A DNA stretch of 64,000 nt from Polaromonas sp. AER18D-145 (GTDB taxonomy: Bacteria > Pseudomonadota > Gammaproteobacteria > Burkholderiales > Burkholderiaceae_C): NCBI RefSeq assembly GCF_002379095.1, contig NZ_NBZV01000012.1, positions 33,786-97,785 of the forward strand. The letters run 5' to 3'. The notes beneath the pieces were generated by a model, which was not told the DNA's origin, searched no databases, and saw only the letters and a list, made by a program, of their open reading frames with translations. The position numbers were made by a program, and so were the translations under genes. Positions 41,364-50,066 of the stretch are shown here, one piece after another. The stretch's first letter is position 1. Each line of letters opens with the position of its first letter.

Positions 41364-43046
41364 ATGGCATTGGTAGACATACAGGTTCCCGACATCGGGG
41401 ACTTTGACGAGGTAACGGTCATCGAGCTGTTGGTCAAGCCGGGCGACAGCGTCAAGGCGGAGCAGTCGCTGATCACGGTCGAATCGGACAAGGCCTCGAT
41501 GGAAATTCCCTCGAGCCAGGCCGGCGTGGTCAAGGAAGTCAGGGTCAAGCTGGGCGACAAGGTCAAGCAAGGATCGGTCGTGCTGGTGCTCGAAGGCGAG
41601 GGCGCGGCTGCGCCCGCTACGTCCGCTGCGGCTCCCGTTCCCGAACAAAATGAGGCTTCAGCCCCCGCCGCACCTGCACCCGTAGCTACTGATTCAGTAG
41701 CATCCGCGGCCGCGCCGGCTGCCGCCGGTGGCCCGGTCGAAGTCCGCGTGCCGGACATCGGCGACTTCAAGGACGTGGCCGTCATCGAGGTGCTGGTCAA
41801 GGTCGGCGATACGGTGAAGGCCGAGCAGTCGCTGGTGACCGTGGAGTCCGACAAGGCCTCGATGGAAATTCCGTCGTCGGTGTCGGGCGTGATCCGGGAA
41901 CTCAAGGTCAAGCTCGGCGACAAGATCAACATTGGCGACCTGCTCGCCATCCTGGAAGGCGCGGCCGCCCCTGGCGCCGCTTCGGCACCGGCTCCGGCAG
42001 CGGCACCCGCCGCCGCAGCAGCTTCAGCGCCCGCTGCCAGCCAGGCCAGCGCGCCGGCACCGGGGGCTGCCGCCGCCGCCTTACCCGCGCACCAGCCTTC
42101 TGCACCATCGGGCCAGTTGCCGCACGCCTCGCCATCGGTGCGCAAGTTCGCGCGTGAACTCGGCGTTCCCCTGGCGGAGGTCAAGGGCAGCGGCCCCAAA
42201 GGACGCATCACGCTGGACGACGTGCAGGGCTTCACCAAGGCGGTGATGGCCGGCGACGCACGCACCCAGGCGCAGGCCGCCAAAGCCCCGGCCTCTTCCG
42301 GCGGCGGCGCCGGCCTGGACCTGCTGCCCTGGCCCAAGGTGGACTTCACGAAGTTCGGCCCGGTCGAGCGCAAGGACATGTCCCGCATCAAGAAGATCAG
42401 CGGCGCCAACCTGCACCGCAACTGGGTCATGATTCCGCACGTCTGCAACCACGACGATGCGGACATCACCGAGCTGGAAGCCTTTCGCGTGCTGATGAAC
42501 AAGGAAAACGAAAAGGCCGGCATCAAGATCACCATGCTGGCTTTTCTGATCAAGGCCTCGGTCGCGGCGCTGAAGAAATTCCCCGAGTTCAATGCCTCGC
42601 TGGACGGCGACCAGCTGGTGCTCAAGCAGTATTACAACGTGGCGTTCGCCGCCGACACGCCCAACGGCCTGGTCGTGCCCGTCATCAAGGACGCCGACAA
42701 GAAGGGTGTGGTGCAGATCTCGCAGGAGATGGGCGAACTCGCGAAAAAAGCGCGTGACGGCAAACTCGGCCCGGCCGACATGCAGGGCGCGTGTTTCACC
42801 ATCTCGTCGCTGGGCGGCATAGGCGGGCGTTATTTCACGCCCATCATCAACGCACCGGAAGTCGCCATCCTCGGTGTCTGCAAGTCGAGCACCGCGCCGG
42901 TGTGGGACGGCCAGGCTTTCCAGCCGCGCCTGATGTTGCCGCTGTCCCTGAGCTGGGACCACCGCGTCATCGACGGCGCTTCGGCCGCGCGCTTCAACGC
43001 CTACCTGGGCCAGATCCTGGGTGACTTTCGCCGGGTACTGCTTTGA
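41364..43046 (+). CDS. aceF: Pyruvate dehydrogenase E2, dihydrolipoyllysine acetyltransferase
   Basis: Two N-terminal lipoyl domains, each with the lipoylated Lys in ESDKASMEIPSS (near residues 44 and 164). Ala/Pro-rich linkers, an E3/E1-binding domain (ASPSVRKFARELGVPLAEVK) and the catalytic acetyltransferase domain ending SWDHRVIDGASAARF with the active-site His follow. 560 aa. The first linker contains a palindromic repeat copy (41646-41701). The TGA stop is the first triplet of the third GC-rich repeat. Confidence 0.97.
   Translation: MALVDIQVPDIGDFDEVTVIELLVKPGDSVKAEQSLITVESDKASMEIPSSQAGVVKEVRVKLGDKVKQGSVVLVLEGEGAAAPATSAAAPVPEQNEASAPAAPAPVATDSVASAAAPAAAGGPVEVRVPDIGDFKDVAVIEVLVKVGDTVKAEQSLVTVESDKASMEIPSSVSGVIRELKVKLGDKINIGDLLAILEGAAAPGAASAPAPAAAPAAAAASAPAASQASAPAPGAAAAALPAHQPSAPSGQLPHASPSVRKFARELGVPLAEVKGSGPKGRITLDDVQGFTKAVMAGDARTQAQAAKAPASSGGGAGLDLLPWPKVDFTKFGPVERKDMSRIKKISGANLHRNWVMIPHVCNHDDADITELEAFRVLMNKENEKAGIKITMLAFLIKASVAALKKFPEFNASLDGDQLVLKQYYNVAFAADTPNGLVVPVIKDADKKGVVQISQEMGELAKKARDGKLGPADMQGACFTISSLGGIGGRYFTPIINAPEVAILGVCKSSTAPVWDGQAFQPRLMLPLSLSWDHRVIDGASAARFNAYLGQILGDFRRVLL
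41646..41701 (+). repeat. Palindromic element copy 9, in the aceF linker
   Basis: AAAATGAGGCTTCAGCCCC, then CACCTGCACCCGTA and the perfect palindrome GCTACTGATTCAGTAGC (41685-41701). Translates to A-T-D-S-V-A within the flexible Ala/Pro linker. Confidence 0.75.
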
Positions 43047-43221
43047 CCCCCACGCTTTTCACTTCGTGTAATGCGCGAGGCCTTGCAGGCCGCCGCTCGC
43101 CAGAGGCTTCGCTTCTGTCGCCTGTCCAAAGCTGCACAAGCAGCTTTGGAGCCGCAGGCTCCAGCCCCTCGGGGGCCGCTGCGCCTGCGGTCTGGCAGAG
43201 CCAGTCCCGCGGCCCTGGCTT
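43044..43221 (+). repeat. GC-rich stop-linked repeat, copy 3 (after aceF), expanded
   Basis: Begins TGACCCCCACGC at the aceF stop and ends with GGGGGCCGCTGCGCCTGCGG, a CTGGC-AGA-GCCAG hairpin and CCGCGGCCCTGG, as in the other copies. Roughly 85 nt of extra sequence in the middle includes a perfect 11-bp hairpin TCCAAAGCTGC-ACAA-GCAGCTTTGGA (43125-43150). It could weaken transcription from aceF into the following genes. Confidence 0.8.
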
Positions 43222-43236
43222 GAAAGGATTCCCCGC

Positions 43237-43821
43237 ATGACGACTCTGGTCGCCGTCAGGAAAGCCGGGCAGGCCGTGATCGCCACCGACGCGCTGATCA
43301 CCTTCGGCGATACGCGCCTGAGCAGCCGCTTCGAGGCCAACGAGAAGATCTTCAGGGTCGAGACACCGGCCGGCGGCAGCTACATCGGCATGGCTGGCAC
43401 CGCGGCGCATTTTCCGGTGCTGCGCAAGGCCATGGCGGCGCTTCCCAAGGACCAGCTCCGGCTGGGCAGCAAGGACGAGGTGTTCGACACCTTCCACAAG
43501 CTGCATCCCGTGCTGAAAGACACCTTTTTCCTGCAGACCAAGGAAGACGACAACGACCCCTACGAGTCCAGCCAGTTCAGCGCGTTGATTGCCAACGCCA
43601 CCGGCATTTACGGGCTCTACAGCTACCGTGAGGTGTTTGAGTTCAAGGAGTTCTGGGCCATCGGTTCGGGGCGCAGCTTTGCACTGGGGGCCATGCATGC
43701 CACTTGGGGCAAGGCGAAAACGGCGCGCGAAGTGGCCCTGGCCGGCGTGCACGCGGGCTGCGAGTTCGACAAGAACTCCGGCGGGTCGGTGGAACTGTTC
43801 ACCGTCAAGCTGAAAAAGTAA
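43237..43821 (+). CDS. Betaproteobacterial proteasome homologue (BPH), Ntn-hydrolase
   Basis: 194 residues with the proteasome-beta/HslV fold signature. After Met removal the protein begins TTLVAVRKAGQAVIATDALI, giving an N-terminal Thr nucleophile and Asp at position 17. A Lys in NEKIFRV corresponds to the catalytic Lys33 region of HslV. Later the AIGSGRSFALGAMHA segment matches the GSG-x-A motif of the family. It is not HslV (no hslU neighbour, different middle region) nor the longer Anbu. BPH proteins of betaproteobacteria are known to form double rings. Substrates are unknown. Here the gene sits between aceF and lpdA, 20 nt before lpdA. Confidence 0.78.
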   Translation: MTTLVAVRKAGQAVIATDALITFGDTRLSSRFEANEKIFRVETPAGGSYIGMAGTAAHFPVLRKAMAALPKDQLRLGSKDEVFDTFHKLHPVLKDTFFLQTKEDDNDPYESSQFSALIANATGIYGLYSYREVFEFKEFWAIGSGRSFALGAMHATWGKAKTAREVALAGVHAGCEFDKNSGGSVELFTVKLKK

Positions 43822-43841
43822 ATCAAGCGGAGACAAGAGAC

Positions 43842-45689
43842 ATGGCATTGATAGACATTACCGTTCCCGACATCGGGGACTTCGACGAGGTCACCGTGAT
43901 TGAACTGCTGGTCAAGCCCGGCGACACCATCGCGGTCGACCAGAGCCTGCTGACCGTGGAAAGCGACAAGGCCTCGATGGAAATTCCGTCCAGCCATGCC
44001 GGCGTGGTCCGGGAGCTCAAGGTCAAGCTGGGCGACAAGGTCAAACAGGGCACGGTGGTGCTGACGCTGGACGCCGAAGGTGCCGTTGCCCCCATTTCAG
44101 AGAAAAAACAGGCGCCAGCCCCCGCTGCATCTGCGCCTGCAGCTCCTGAAAAAGTAGCAGCGCCAGCACCCGTAGCCGCGCCAGCCGCCGCCAGCTTTGG
44201 CGGGCAGGCTGACCTCGACTGCGACCTGCTGGTGCTGGGCGCCGGCCCCGGCGGTTATTCGGCCGCCTTCCGCGCCGCCGACCTCGGCCTGAAAGTCATC
44301 ATTGTCGAGCGGTACGCCACCCTGGGCGGCGTCTGCCTGAATGTCGGCTGCATCCCGTCCAAGGCGCTGCTGCACGTCGCCGCGGTAATGGACGAGGTCA
44401 AACATTTCGACAGCCTTGGCGTGAGCTTCGGCGAGCCGGTGCTCGACATCGCCAAGCTGCGTACCCACAAGGAAAAAGTCGTGGGCAAGCTGACGGGTGG
44501 GCTCAGCGCGATGGCCAAGATGCGCAAGGTGACGGTGGTTCGCGGCTATGGCGCTTTTGTCGGGGCCAACCATGTGGAGGTGGAAGAAACCTCCGGTGGC
44601 GCACAGGAAAAAACCGGCAAGAAGCAGGCGATCGCGTTCAGGAACTGCATCATTGCGGCCGGCTCGCAGGCGGTTCGTTTGCCTTTCATGCCGGAAGATC
44701 CGCGTGTGGTCGATTCAACCGGCGCCCTGGCGCTGAAAGAAGTTCCCAAACGCATGCTGATTCTCGGTGGCGGCATCATCGGGCTGGAGATGGGCACCGT
44801 GTATTCCACGCTGGGCGCGCGCCTGGACGTGGTGGAAATGATGGATGGGCTGATGCAGGGCGCGGACCGCGACCTCGTCAAGGTCTGGCAGAAGATGAAC
44901 GCCCCGCGTTTTGACAACATCATGCTCAAGACCAAAACCGTCGGCGCCAAGGCGACTGCCAAGGGCATCGAGGTGACGTTTGAAACTGCTGAGCCGGGTG
45001 GGGCGGTCCCGCCACCGCAAACCTACGACTTGGTGCTGCAGGCCGTGGGCCGCACGCCCAATGGCAAAAAAATTGCCGCCGACAAGGCCGGTGTGAGTGT
45101 GAGCGACCGCGGCTTCATACCGGTCGATATCCAGATGCGCACCAACGTGCCGCACATTTTTGCGATCGGCGACATCGTCGGCCAGCCCATGCTGGCGCAC
45201 AAGGCGGTGCACGAAGGCCATGTGGCCGCCGAAGTGATTGCCGGTGAGCTGCAGGGCAACAAGGAACTGGCCAGTGCCGCTTTCAACGCCCGCGTGATTC
45301 CCAGCGTGGCCTACACCGACCCTGAAATTGCATGGGTCGGCCTGACCGAAGACCAGGCCAAGGCCCAGGGCATCAAGGTCAAGAAAGGGCTGTTCCCATG
45401 GAACGCCTCCGGCCGGGCCATTGCCAATGGCCGCGACGAAGGTTTCACCAAGCTGCTGTTTGATGACTCCCCCGAGGCGCATGGCCATGGCAAGATTCTC
45501 GGTGGCGGCATCGTCGGCACCCATGCGGGCGACATGATCGGCGAGATCGCGCTGGCCATTGAAATGGGCGCGGACGCGGTGGACATCGGCAAGACGATTC
45601 ACCCGCACCCGACGCTCGGTGAAAGCATGGGCATGGCGGCGGAAGTGGCGCACGGCAGCTGCACCGACCTGCCGCCGCCGCGCAAGTAG
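43842..45689 (+). CDS. lpdA: Dihydrolipoyl dehydrogenase (E3) with N-terminal lipoyl domain
   Basis: Flavoprotein that reoxidises dihydrolipoamide in the pyruvate dehydrogenase complex. An N-terminal lipoyl domain (ESDKASMEIPSS, Lys near residue 43), an Ala/Pro linker, then FAD motif DLLVLGAGPGGYSAAFRAAD, the redox disulfide GGVCLNVGCIPSKALLH, NAD motif LILGGGIIGLEMG and the C-terminal His-Glu (HPHPTLGESM). 615 aa. ATG 43842 has GCGGAGAC upstream; a longer open frame begins inside the BPH gene and is discarded. A palindromic repeat copy forms much of the linker. Confidence 0.97.
   Translation: MALIDITVPDIGDFDEVTVIELLVKPGDTIAVDQSLLTVESDKASMEIPSSHAGVVRELKVKLGDKVKQGTVVLTLDAEGAVAPISEKKQAPAPAASAPAAPEKVAAPAPVAAPAAASFGGQADLDCDLLVLGAGPGGYSAAFRAADLGLKVIIVERYATLGGVCLNVGCIPSKALLHVAAVMDEVKHFDSLGVSFGEPVLDIAKLRTHKEKVVGKLTGGLSAMAKMRKVTVVRGYGAFVGANHVEVEETSGGAQEKTGKKQAIAFRNCIIAAGSQAVRLPFMPEDPRVVDSTGALALKEVPKRMLILGGGIIGLEMGTVYSTLGARLDVVEMMDGLMQGADRDLVKVWQKMNAPRFDNIMLKTKTVGAKATAKGIEVTFETAEPGGAVPPPQTYDLVLQAVGRTPNGKKIAADKAGVSVSDRGFIPVDIQMRTNVPHIFAIGDIVGQPMLAHKAVHEGHVAAEVIAGELQGNKELASAAFNARVIPSVAYTDPEIAWVGLTEDQAKAQGIKVKKGLFPWNASGRAIANGRDEGFTKLLFDDSPEAHGHGKILGGGIVGTHAGDMIGEIALAIEMGADAVDIGKTIHPHPTLGESMGMAAEVAHGSCTDLPPPRK
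44103..44158 (+). repeat. Palindromic element copy 10, in the lpdA linker
   Basis: AAAAAACAGGCGCCAGCCCC, then CTGCGCCTGCA and GCTCCTGAAAAAGTAGC (44142-44158). Translates to A-P-E-K-V-A in the family phase, again within an interdomain linker. Confidence 0.75.
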
Positions 45690-45705
45690 ACCAAGCTACC
45701 CTGCA

Positions 45706-45736
45706 AAGCCCGAGCCCTTACCGGTTCGGGTTTTTT
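45706..45736 (+). terminator. Intrinsic terminator after lpdA
   Basis: CCCGAGCC / GGTTCGGG around CTTACC, followed by six T. Ends the pdh operon before the convergent nos cluster. Confidence 0.88.
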
Positions 45737-45835
45737 GCCTTGTGGGTTCGGATAGGCGTAGGCGTGGTGACCAAGCCGTCACAATCGTGGATACCTCCCC
45801 TCTGTTCGCTGAACTTTCTGGCGTCGTCCTAGACT

Positions 45836-46468
45836 TCAGAGAGGCGACTCGGCGTGGGCATGGCGCCGCTCGCCATTGAGGTTTTGCAGCAACTGCGGGC
45901 TGATCTGCCCGACCTCCAGCAGCACGCCGCCGCGTGCGCTGATAAAACGCTGAGCGAGCGCGACGCTGGAAAAAGCGGGGAGATTGCCAGCGCGCATGGG
46001 CCCGAGGGCAGACGAGCCATTGACGTAGACCGCGTCCATCGCACGGATCCATGCACCGCTGCTGGCGTCAGTCACGTAACTCGCCGCGACTTCACTGGCC
46101 TGGCGGCCACGGGTGTAGCGACCCACATCTTGAAGATAGGTGAAAAGAGTGAGCGGCGAGTCGAAAAACTGCGTGTCGCCATTGTCGAAAATGACCTGCG
46201 CCGCCCACTCGGGCGAGCGCGCCGGGTACATGCCGCACACCGGGCAGCGCGCATCGGCGGGTACTGGTCGGGGCGCATGCAGGCCCAGCCCCGACTTGGG
46301 ATCATGGGGCACGGGCGGCGCAACCACACAGATTTCATCCGTTTCAACCAGCACGGCATCATCCGGCGACTGGGAACGCCACGGCGCCAGCAACAGGCCA
46401 CCCAGAAGCACCAGAGTGGCGAGGCCGGCGAAGTGCAGCGGTCTGAGTGCAAGCCTGTGCAGCATCAT
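45836..46468 (-). CDS. NosL-family protein, second copy
   Basis: 210 residues. One N-terminal membrane helix (FAGLATLVLLGGLLLAPW), no lipobox. A metal-binding type motif ARCPVCGMYPARSPEWAAQV (CxxCGM) is followed by the NosL-type core (DNGDTQFFDSPLTLFTYLQD). NosL proteins carry Cu(I) to the NosZ Cu-Z site. It starts 3 nt after nosL, so it is the last gene of the nos operon. Whether it shares or replaces the NosL role is not known. Confidence 0.82.
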   Translation of the reverse strand: MMLHRLALRPLHFAGLATLVLLGGLLLAPWRSQSPDDAVLVETDEICVVAPPVPHDPKSGLGLHAPRPVPADARCPVCGMYPARSPEWAAQVIFDNGDTQFFDSPLTLFTYLQDVGRYTRGRQASEVAASYVTDASSGAWIRAMDAVYVNGSSALGPMRAGNLPAFSSVALAQRFISARGGVLLEVGQISPQLLQNLNGERRHAHAESPL

Positions 46469-46471
46469 GGG

Positions 46472-47044
46472 CTACATCTTGCTGTCATGCAGCGCGCCGC
46501 CGCTCAGATCCACCATCCCGGGTTTGACCTCGTCATAACGCAGCAGCCTGCCGCCCCATTGTTCGATGAATTTCCTGGCATCAACCTCCTGCGCGAAGCT
46601 GCCGATGGTCGGCCCCATCGAGCCATGGCGCTTGCTGCCCAGCACAAAAAAGCCGCTTCTGGCGTCGATCCAGTGGCCGCGCGGCTGGTCCCAGTCGGCT
46701 TTGCCCATGTCCTGCACGTACACCGCCGCCACTTTACGTACCTGCTCGGGCCGCAGCAAAGTGTTGAACAGCTCCACGGTATCGCAGAAGAAGACCGGCG
46801 CTTCCTGCCCGGCGTAGCGGATCTGCGCCTTGGGACCGGGGTAGTCGGCCAGCAGCATGCCATCCAGCTCGCACGAGGTGGCCGCGTCGATTTCCATCGG
46901 CCCCAGCCCCCCCGCGCCGCCTGAGCGCTCGCCGCACCCGGCAAGGGCACTCAGGGTGGTCAGCGCGACCAGACCGAGCAATCGGCGGCGTACGCCGCAG
47001 GCATCACCGCCGCCAGTACGGCGACAGGAACATGTGTACTTCAT
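46472..47044 (-). CDS. nosL: NosL copper chaperone lipoprotein
   Basis: 190 residues with a lipoprotein signal ending LSALAGC. It carries the classic NosL copper motif SCELDGMLLADYPGPKAQI (Cys and Met), then VFFCDTVELFNTLLRPEQ. It supplies copper for assembly of the Cu-Z centre of NosZ in the periplasm. ATG 47044 overlaps the nosY TGA (ATGA), which fixes the start; the frame runs open to 47089 but lies inside nosY. Confidence 0.92.
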   Translation of the reverse strand: MKYTCSCRRTGGGDACGVRRRLLGLVALTTLSALAGCGERSGGAGGLGPMEIDAATSCELDGMLLADYPGPKAQIRYAGQEAPVFFCDTVELFNTLLRPEQVRKVAAVYVQDMGKADWDQPRGHWIDARSGFFVLGSKRHGSMGPTIGSFAQEVDARKFIEQWGGRLLRYDEVKPGMVDLSGGALHDSKM

Positions 47045-47856
47045 GGTCTGAATCTCCAGTTTGCCAAAGCCAGCGGCACAACAATCCACGCCACCATGAC
47101 CGAGCCCATCAGCCAGGGCCTGGCCAGGGCGGGTGGCACGATGCTGGCCAGGCCATACAGCGTGCGAACATCTTCGAGCGAAAACACATTGAGGATGCGA
47201 AACACATCCGCCGGATTGAGCAGCAACAGATAGGCGAAAGCGTCACCACCGTAGGCGCCGCCTGTGGCCACCAGTCCGCCCAGCAGCAGCAGGTCAAATA
47301 CCAGTACAAAGAAGAACCACATCGCAATCGCCAGGCCCGAAGCGCGCGTGCGCTCCCGCGCGATCACCGACATCAATACCGCCAGGCTCAGAAACGCCAG
47401 GCCCAGCAGCACCGAACTGACCATGAAGCCAACATAGTGGTACAACCCCGCCCAGCCATACTGCTTGAAGAGCAGAAGCGCCACCAGACCAAAGCCCGCC
47501 AATGTGGAGAGCGTCAGGGCCGCTGCCAGACCCAGGTATTTGCCGAGCAGCACTTCGAAGCGCGTGATGGGCAGGGCCAGCAGCAGGTCCAGCGAGCCAC
47601 GCTCGCGCTCGCCCACCACTGCGTCAAAACCCAGCAGCAAAGCGATCAGCGGGATCAGATAGATCACCAGGCTGACCAGGCTGGCGATGGTGAATTCGAT
47701 GGAGCGCAGGCCCACCTGGCCCTGGGCGGCGCCGCCAAAGTAGGCAATCACCAAAGAAAACACCGTGAACACCAGGGCCACCGCCAGCACCCAGCGGTTG
47801 CGCAGGCGGTCGCGAAACTCTTTCGCGGCCAGGGTCAGGATTTGGGACCATTCCAT
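47041..47856 (-). CDS. nosY: NosY, ABC transporter permease of nos maturation
   Basis: 271 residues with about six membrane spans (for example WVLAVALVFTVFSLVIAYFG and LVSLVIYLIPLIALLLG) and the ABC-2 type GERERGSLDLLLALPITRFE motif. With NosF and NosD it forms the transporter needed for the Cu-Z site of NosZ. ATG 47856 is chosen (MEWSQILTLAAKEFRDRL); 18 further codons upstream overlap nosF and are not conserved in character. It starts 10 nt after the nosF stop. Confidence 0.92.
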   Translation of the reverse strand: MEWSQILTLAAKEFRDRLRNRWVLAVALVFTVFSLVIAYFGGAAQGQVGLRSIEFTIASLVSLVIYLIPLIALLLGFDAVVGERERGSLDLLLALPITRFEVLLGKYLGLAAALTLSTLAGFGLVALLLFKQYGWAGLYHYVGFMVSSVLLGLAFLSLAVLMSVIARERTRASGLAIAMWFFFVLVFDLLLLGGLVATGGAYGGDAFAYLLLLNPADVFRILNVFSLEDVRTLYGLASIVPPALARPWLMGSVMVAWIVVPLALANWRFRP

Positions 47857-47866
47857 TTCTTTCACC

Positions 47867-48814
47867 TCAATCCGAAAATCCAAAAAACACGTCTTCCAGC
47901 GAGGGCTCACGGATGTTCAAGTCCAGCACCTTGGCACCCAGACCGGCGAGCGCCCCCAGCACCGCCATCTTGGACGCACGGGGGCAGCTGACCCGCAGCC
48001 CGTCGTCGGTGACCACGCTGCTCACGCCAATGAGCTGGCTCAGCGCCTGCTGGGCCAGCGCCACATCGTCCGGCGCCAGACGCAGCTCCAGGCCCAGCGG
48101 CATGTGCATCTGGTCGCGCAGGTCCTGCACGCTGCCCAGTGCCTGTATCTTGCCGGCGGCCATGATGGCGAGACGGTCCACCCGCTCCTGCAGCTCGGCC
48201 AGGATGTGCGAGGTGATGATGATGGTCACGCCCGTATCGCGCAAGCCGCGCAGCGTGGCGTAGAAGTCGCGTATGGCCTGCGGGTCCAGCCCGTTGGAGG
48301 GCTCATCCAGAAACAGCACCCGTGGCGCGCCCAATAGTGCCTGCGCGAAGCCCAGACGCTGGCGCATGCCCTTGGAATACTCCCGCAGCGGCCGTTTTGC
48401 CGCATGCGACAAGCCGACACGCGCCAGCGTCGGCTCGCATTGCGAACTGGGTGCGCCCTTGAGCCGGGCGAAGAAACGCAGCGTCTCCAGGCCGCTCAGG
48501 TTGTCATACAAAACCACGTTCTCTGGCAGGTAGCCGATGTGACGGCGGGCCTTGCGGAAGTCGTTTCCCCGTACCGAAGCGCCATCCACCAGGATCTCGC
48601 CCGCGCTGGGCTCGATCAGCCCCAACATCATTTTGAAGAGCGTGCTCTTGCCAGCGCCGTTGTGACCGATCAGGCCAAAGATCTCGCCATGCTGCACCGT
48701 CAGATCCACGCCGTCCACAGCATGCAGGGCGCCATAGTGCTTGGCCACGCCACGCGCTTGAATCGCGGGACCGCCGGTGACGGGGGCATTACTGACCGGG
48801 ATAGTGCTTGTCAC
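47867..48814 (-). CDS. nosF: NosF, ABC transporter ATPase of nos maturation
   Basis: 315 residues. Walker A GLIGHNGAGKST, Q-loop region IGYLPENVVLYDNLSG, signature YSKGMRQRLGFAQAL, Walker B VLFLDEPSNGLDP and switch His in IIITSHILAELQ. Start GTG 48814 has TGGAG 8-9 nt upstream and overlaps the 3' end of nosD by 26 nt; a much longer open frame is a nosD shadow. Partner of NosY and NosD. Confidence 0.93.
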   Translation of the reverse strand: MTSTIPVSNAPVTGGPAIQARGVAKHYGALHAVDGVDLTVQHGEIFGLIGHNGAGKSTLFKMMLGLIEPSAGEILVDGASVRGNDFRKARRHIGYLPENVVLYDNLSGLETLRFFARLKGAPSSQCEPTLARVGLSHAAKRPLREYSKGMRQRLGFAQALLGAPRVLFLDEPSNGLDPQAIRDFYATLRGLRDTGVTIIITSHILAELQERVDRLAIMAAGKIQALGSVQDLRDQMHMPLGLELRLAPDDVALAQQALSQLIGVSSVVTDDGLRVSCPRASKMAVLGALAGLGAKVLDLNIREPSLEDVFFGFSD

Positions 48815-50066
48815 GCCACTCACTCCATTGTTTGTTGTTCGGTTGCATGCGAGGTTTCGGGTCCACCACGCTGGGAACACGCAGCACCGGGAATTGGTGG
48901 GCCACCAAGCGCAAAGCCTGCACCGCCGGGCTGGCCAGCAGTAGTTTGATGCTCGGGTAGCGCCAGGTGAGACGGTCGACCAGGTCGTTGGCCTCGTAGC
49001 GCACATCGCCGATGCCATTGCCATCGCGATCCCAACCCAGGTAGTTGTCCCAGTGGTTACCGCTTTTGGCGCCCCACACCTCGTCGCGCGCACCCACATA
49101 ACGCACCTGCTCCCGGTTGGCAATGAAATCATTGCCTTCCACCACATTGCGCGTGGAGCCCGCCGCCAGATGCACGCCCACGTGGTTGTCGACGATCAGA
49201 TTGTTCTTCAAGGTGGCATATTCCACATCGTAGATGAAGAAGCCGCGGTTGTTGCCGGCGACGACGTTGTTCTCCACCAGAGAATCCTGGATCGTGCGCA
49301 GCATGATGCCGTGGTCCGAGTTGCCCCAGGCCCGGTTGTTGCGCACCACCTGGTCGCGCACTTCCATGAGCGCCAGGCCACCGCGGTTGTAGTAGCTGTC
49401 GTTGTCTTCCCACAGGTTGTAGTAGGAGTTCATGTAATGCGTGCCGTAGCGGCTGTGGTGCAGCTTGTTGCCCCTGAAGATGGCGTGGTGTGAAACATCC
49501 ACGTAAAGCGCGTCGCGTACAAAACTGATGTTGTTGCCGATGATGCGCGCGCCCGTGGTGTTGTACAGTTGCACGCCGTTGCCGCGCTGCGAGGAGTTGT
49601 ACTCGCGCTTACCGGTGATGACGTTGGACTCGACCACCACATCGTTGGCCTTTTCTATCCACAAACCGAACAGGTTGTAGCTGAGGTCGCAATGCCGTAC
49701 CACCGCGCGGTGCGCACCGGGGTAGACATAGATGCCGGCATTCTGGTCTTTGAGGCTATCGCCCGAGTCGCGCACGATCAGGCCTTCGATGGTCACGTCG
49801 GGTGCCGTCACGCGCAGGGTGTCGCCCTGCTGCCCGCCACTTAACGTGGGGCGGCCGATGCCACGCAAGGTGAGAGGCTTGTCAATCAGCAGGTTGGCGC
49901 GGTAGAAGCCGCGTTGCACCTCGATCACATCGCCGGGCGCCGCAGCCCGGATGGCCGCCTGCAAATCCTGTCCGGGCTGCACCGTTGCAGTCGCAGCGCT
50001 GGCAGCATGTGCCGCGACCAGACCCAGCAAGCCGATGCTCGCCAAGCGGCGTAGCGCACCCCTCAT
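48789..50066 (-). CDS. nosD: NosD, periplasmic copper-site maturation protein
   Basis: 425 residues. Signal peptide (LASIGLLGLVAAHAASA), then parallel beta-helix repeats: HCDLSYNLFGLWIEKANDVV, NGVQLYNTTGARIIGNNISF and SDHGIMLRTIQDSLVENNVV are successive coils. CASH/NosD family. ATG 50066 overlaps the nosR TGA as ATGA and is preferred over the ATG 12 nt upstream. Confidence 0.93.
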   Translation of the reverse strand: MRGALRRLASIGLLGLVAAHAASAATATVQPGQDLQAAIRAAAPGDVIEVQRGFYRANLLIDKPLTLRGIGRPTLSGGQQGDTLRVTAPDVTIEGLIVRDSGDSLKDQNAGIYVYPGAHRAVVRHCDLSYNLFGLWIEKANDVVVESNVITGKREYNSSQRGNGVQLYNTTGARIIGNNISFVRDALYVDVSHHAIFRGNKLHHSRYGTHYMNSYYNLWEDNDSYYNRGGLALMEVRDQVVRNNRAWGNSDHGIMLRTIQDSLVENNVVAGNNRGFFIYDVEYATLKNNLIVDNHVGVHLAAGSTRNVVEGNDFIANREQVRYVGARDEVWGAKSGNHWDNYLGWDRDGNGIGDVRYEANDLVDRLTWRYPSIKLLLASPAVQALRLVAHQFPVLRVPSVVDPKPRMQPNNKQWSEWRDKHYPGQ

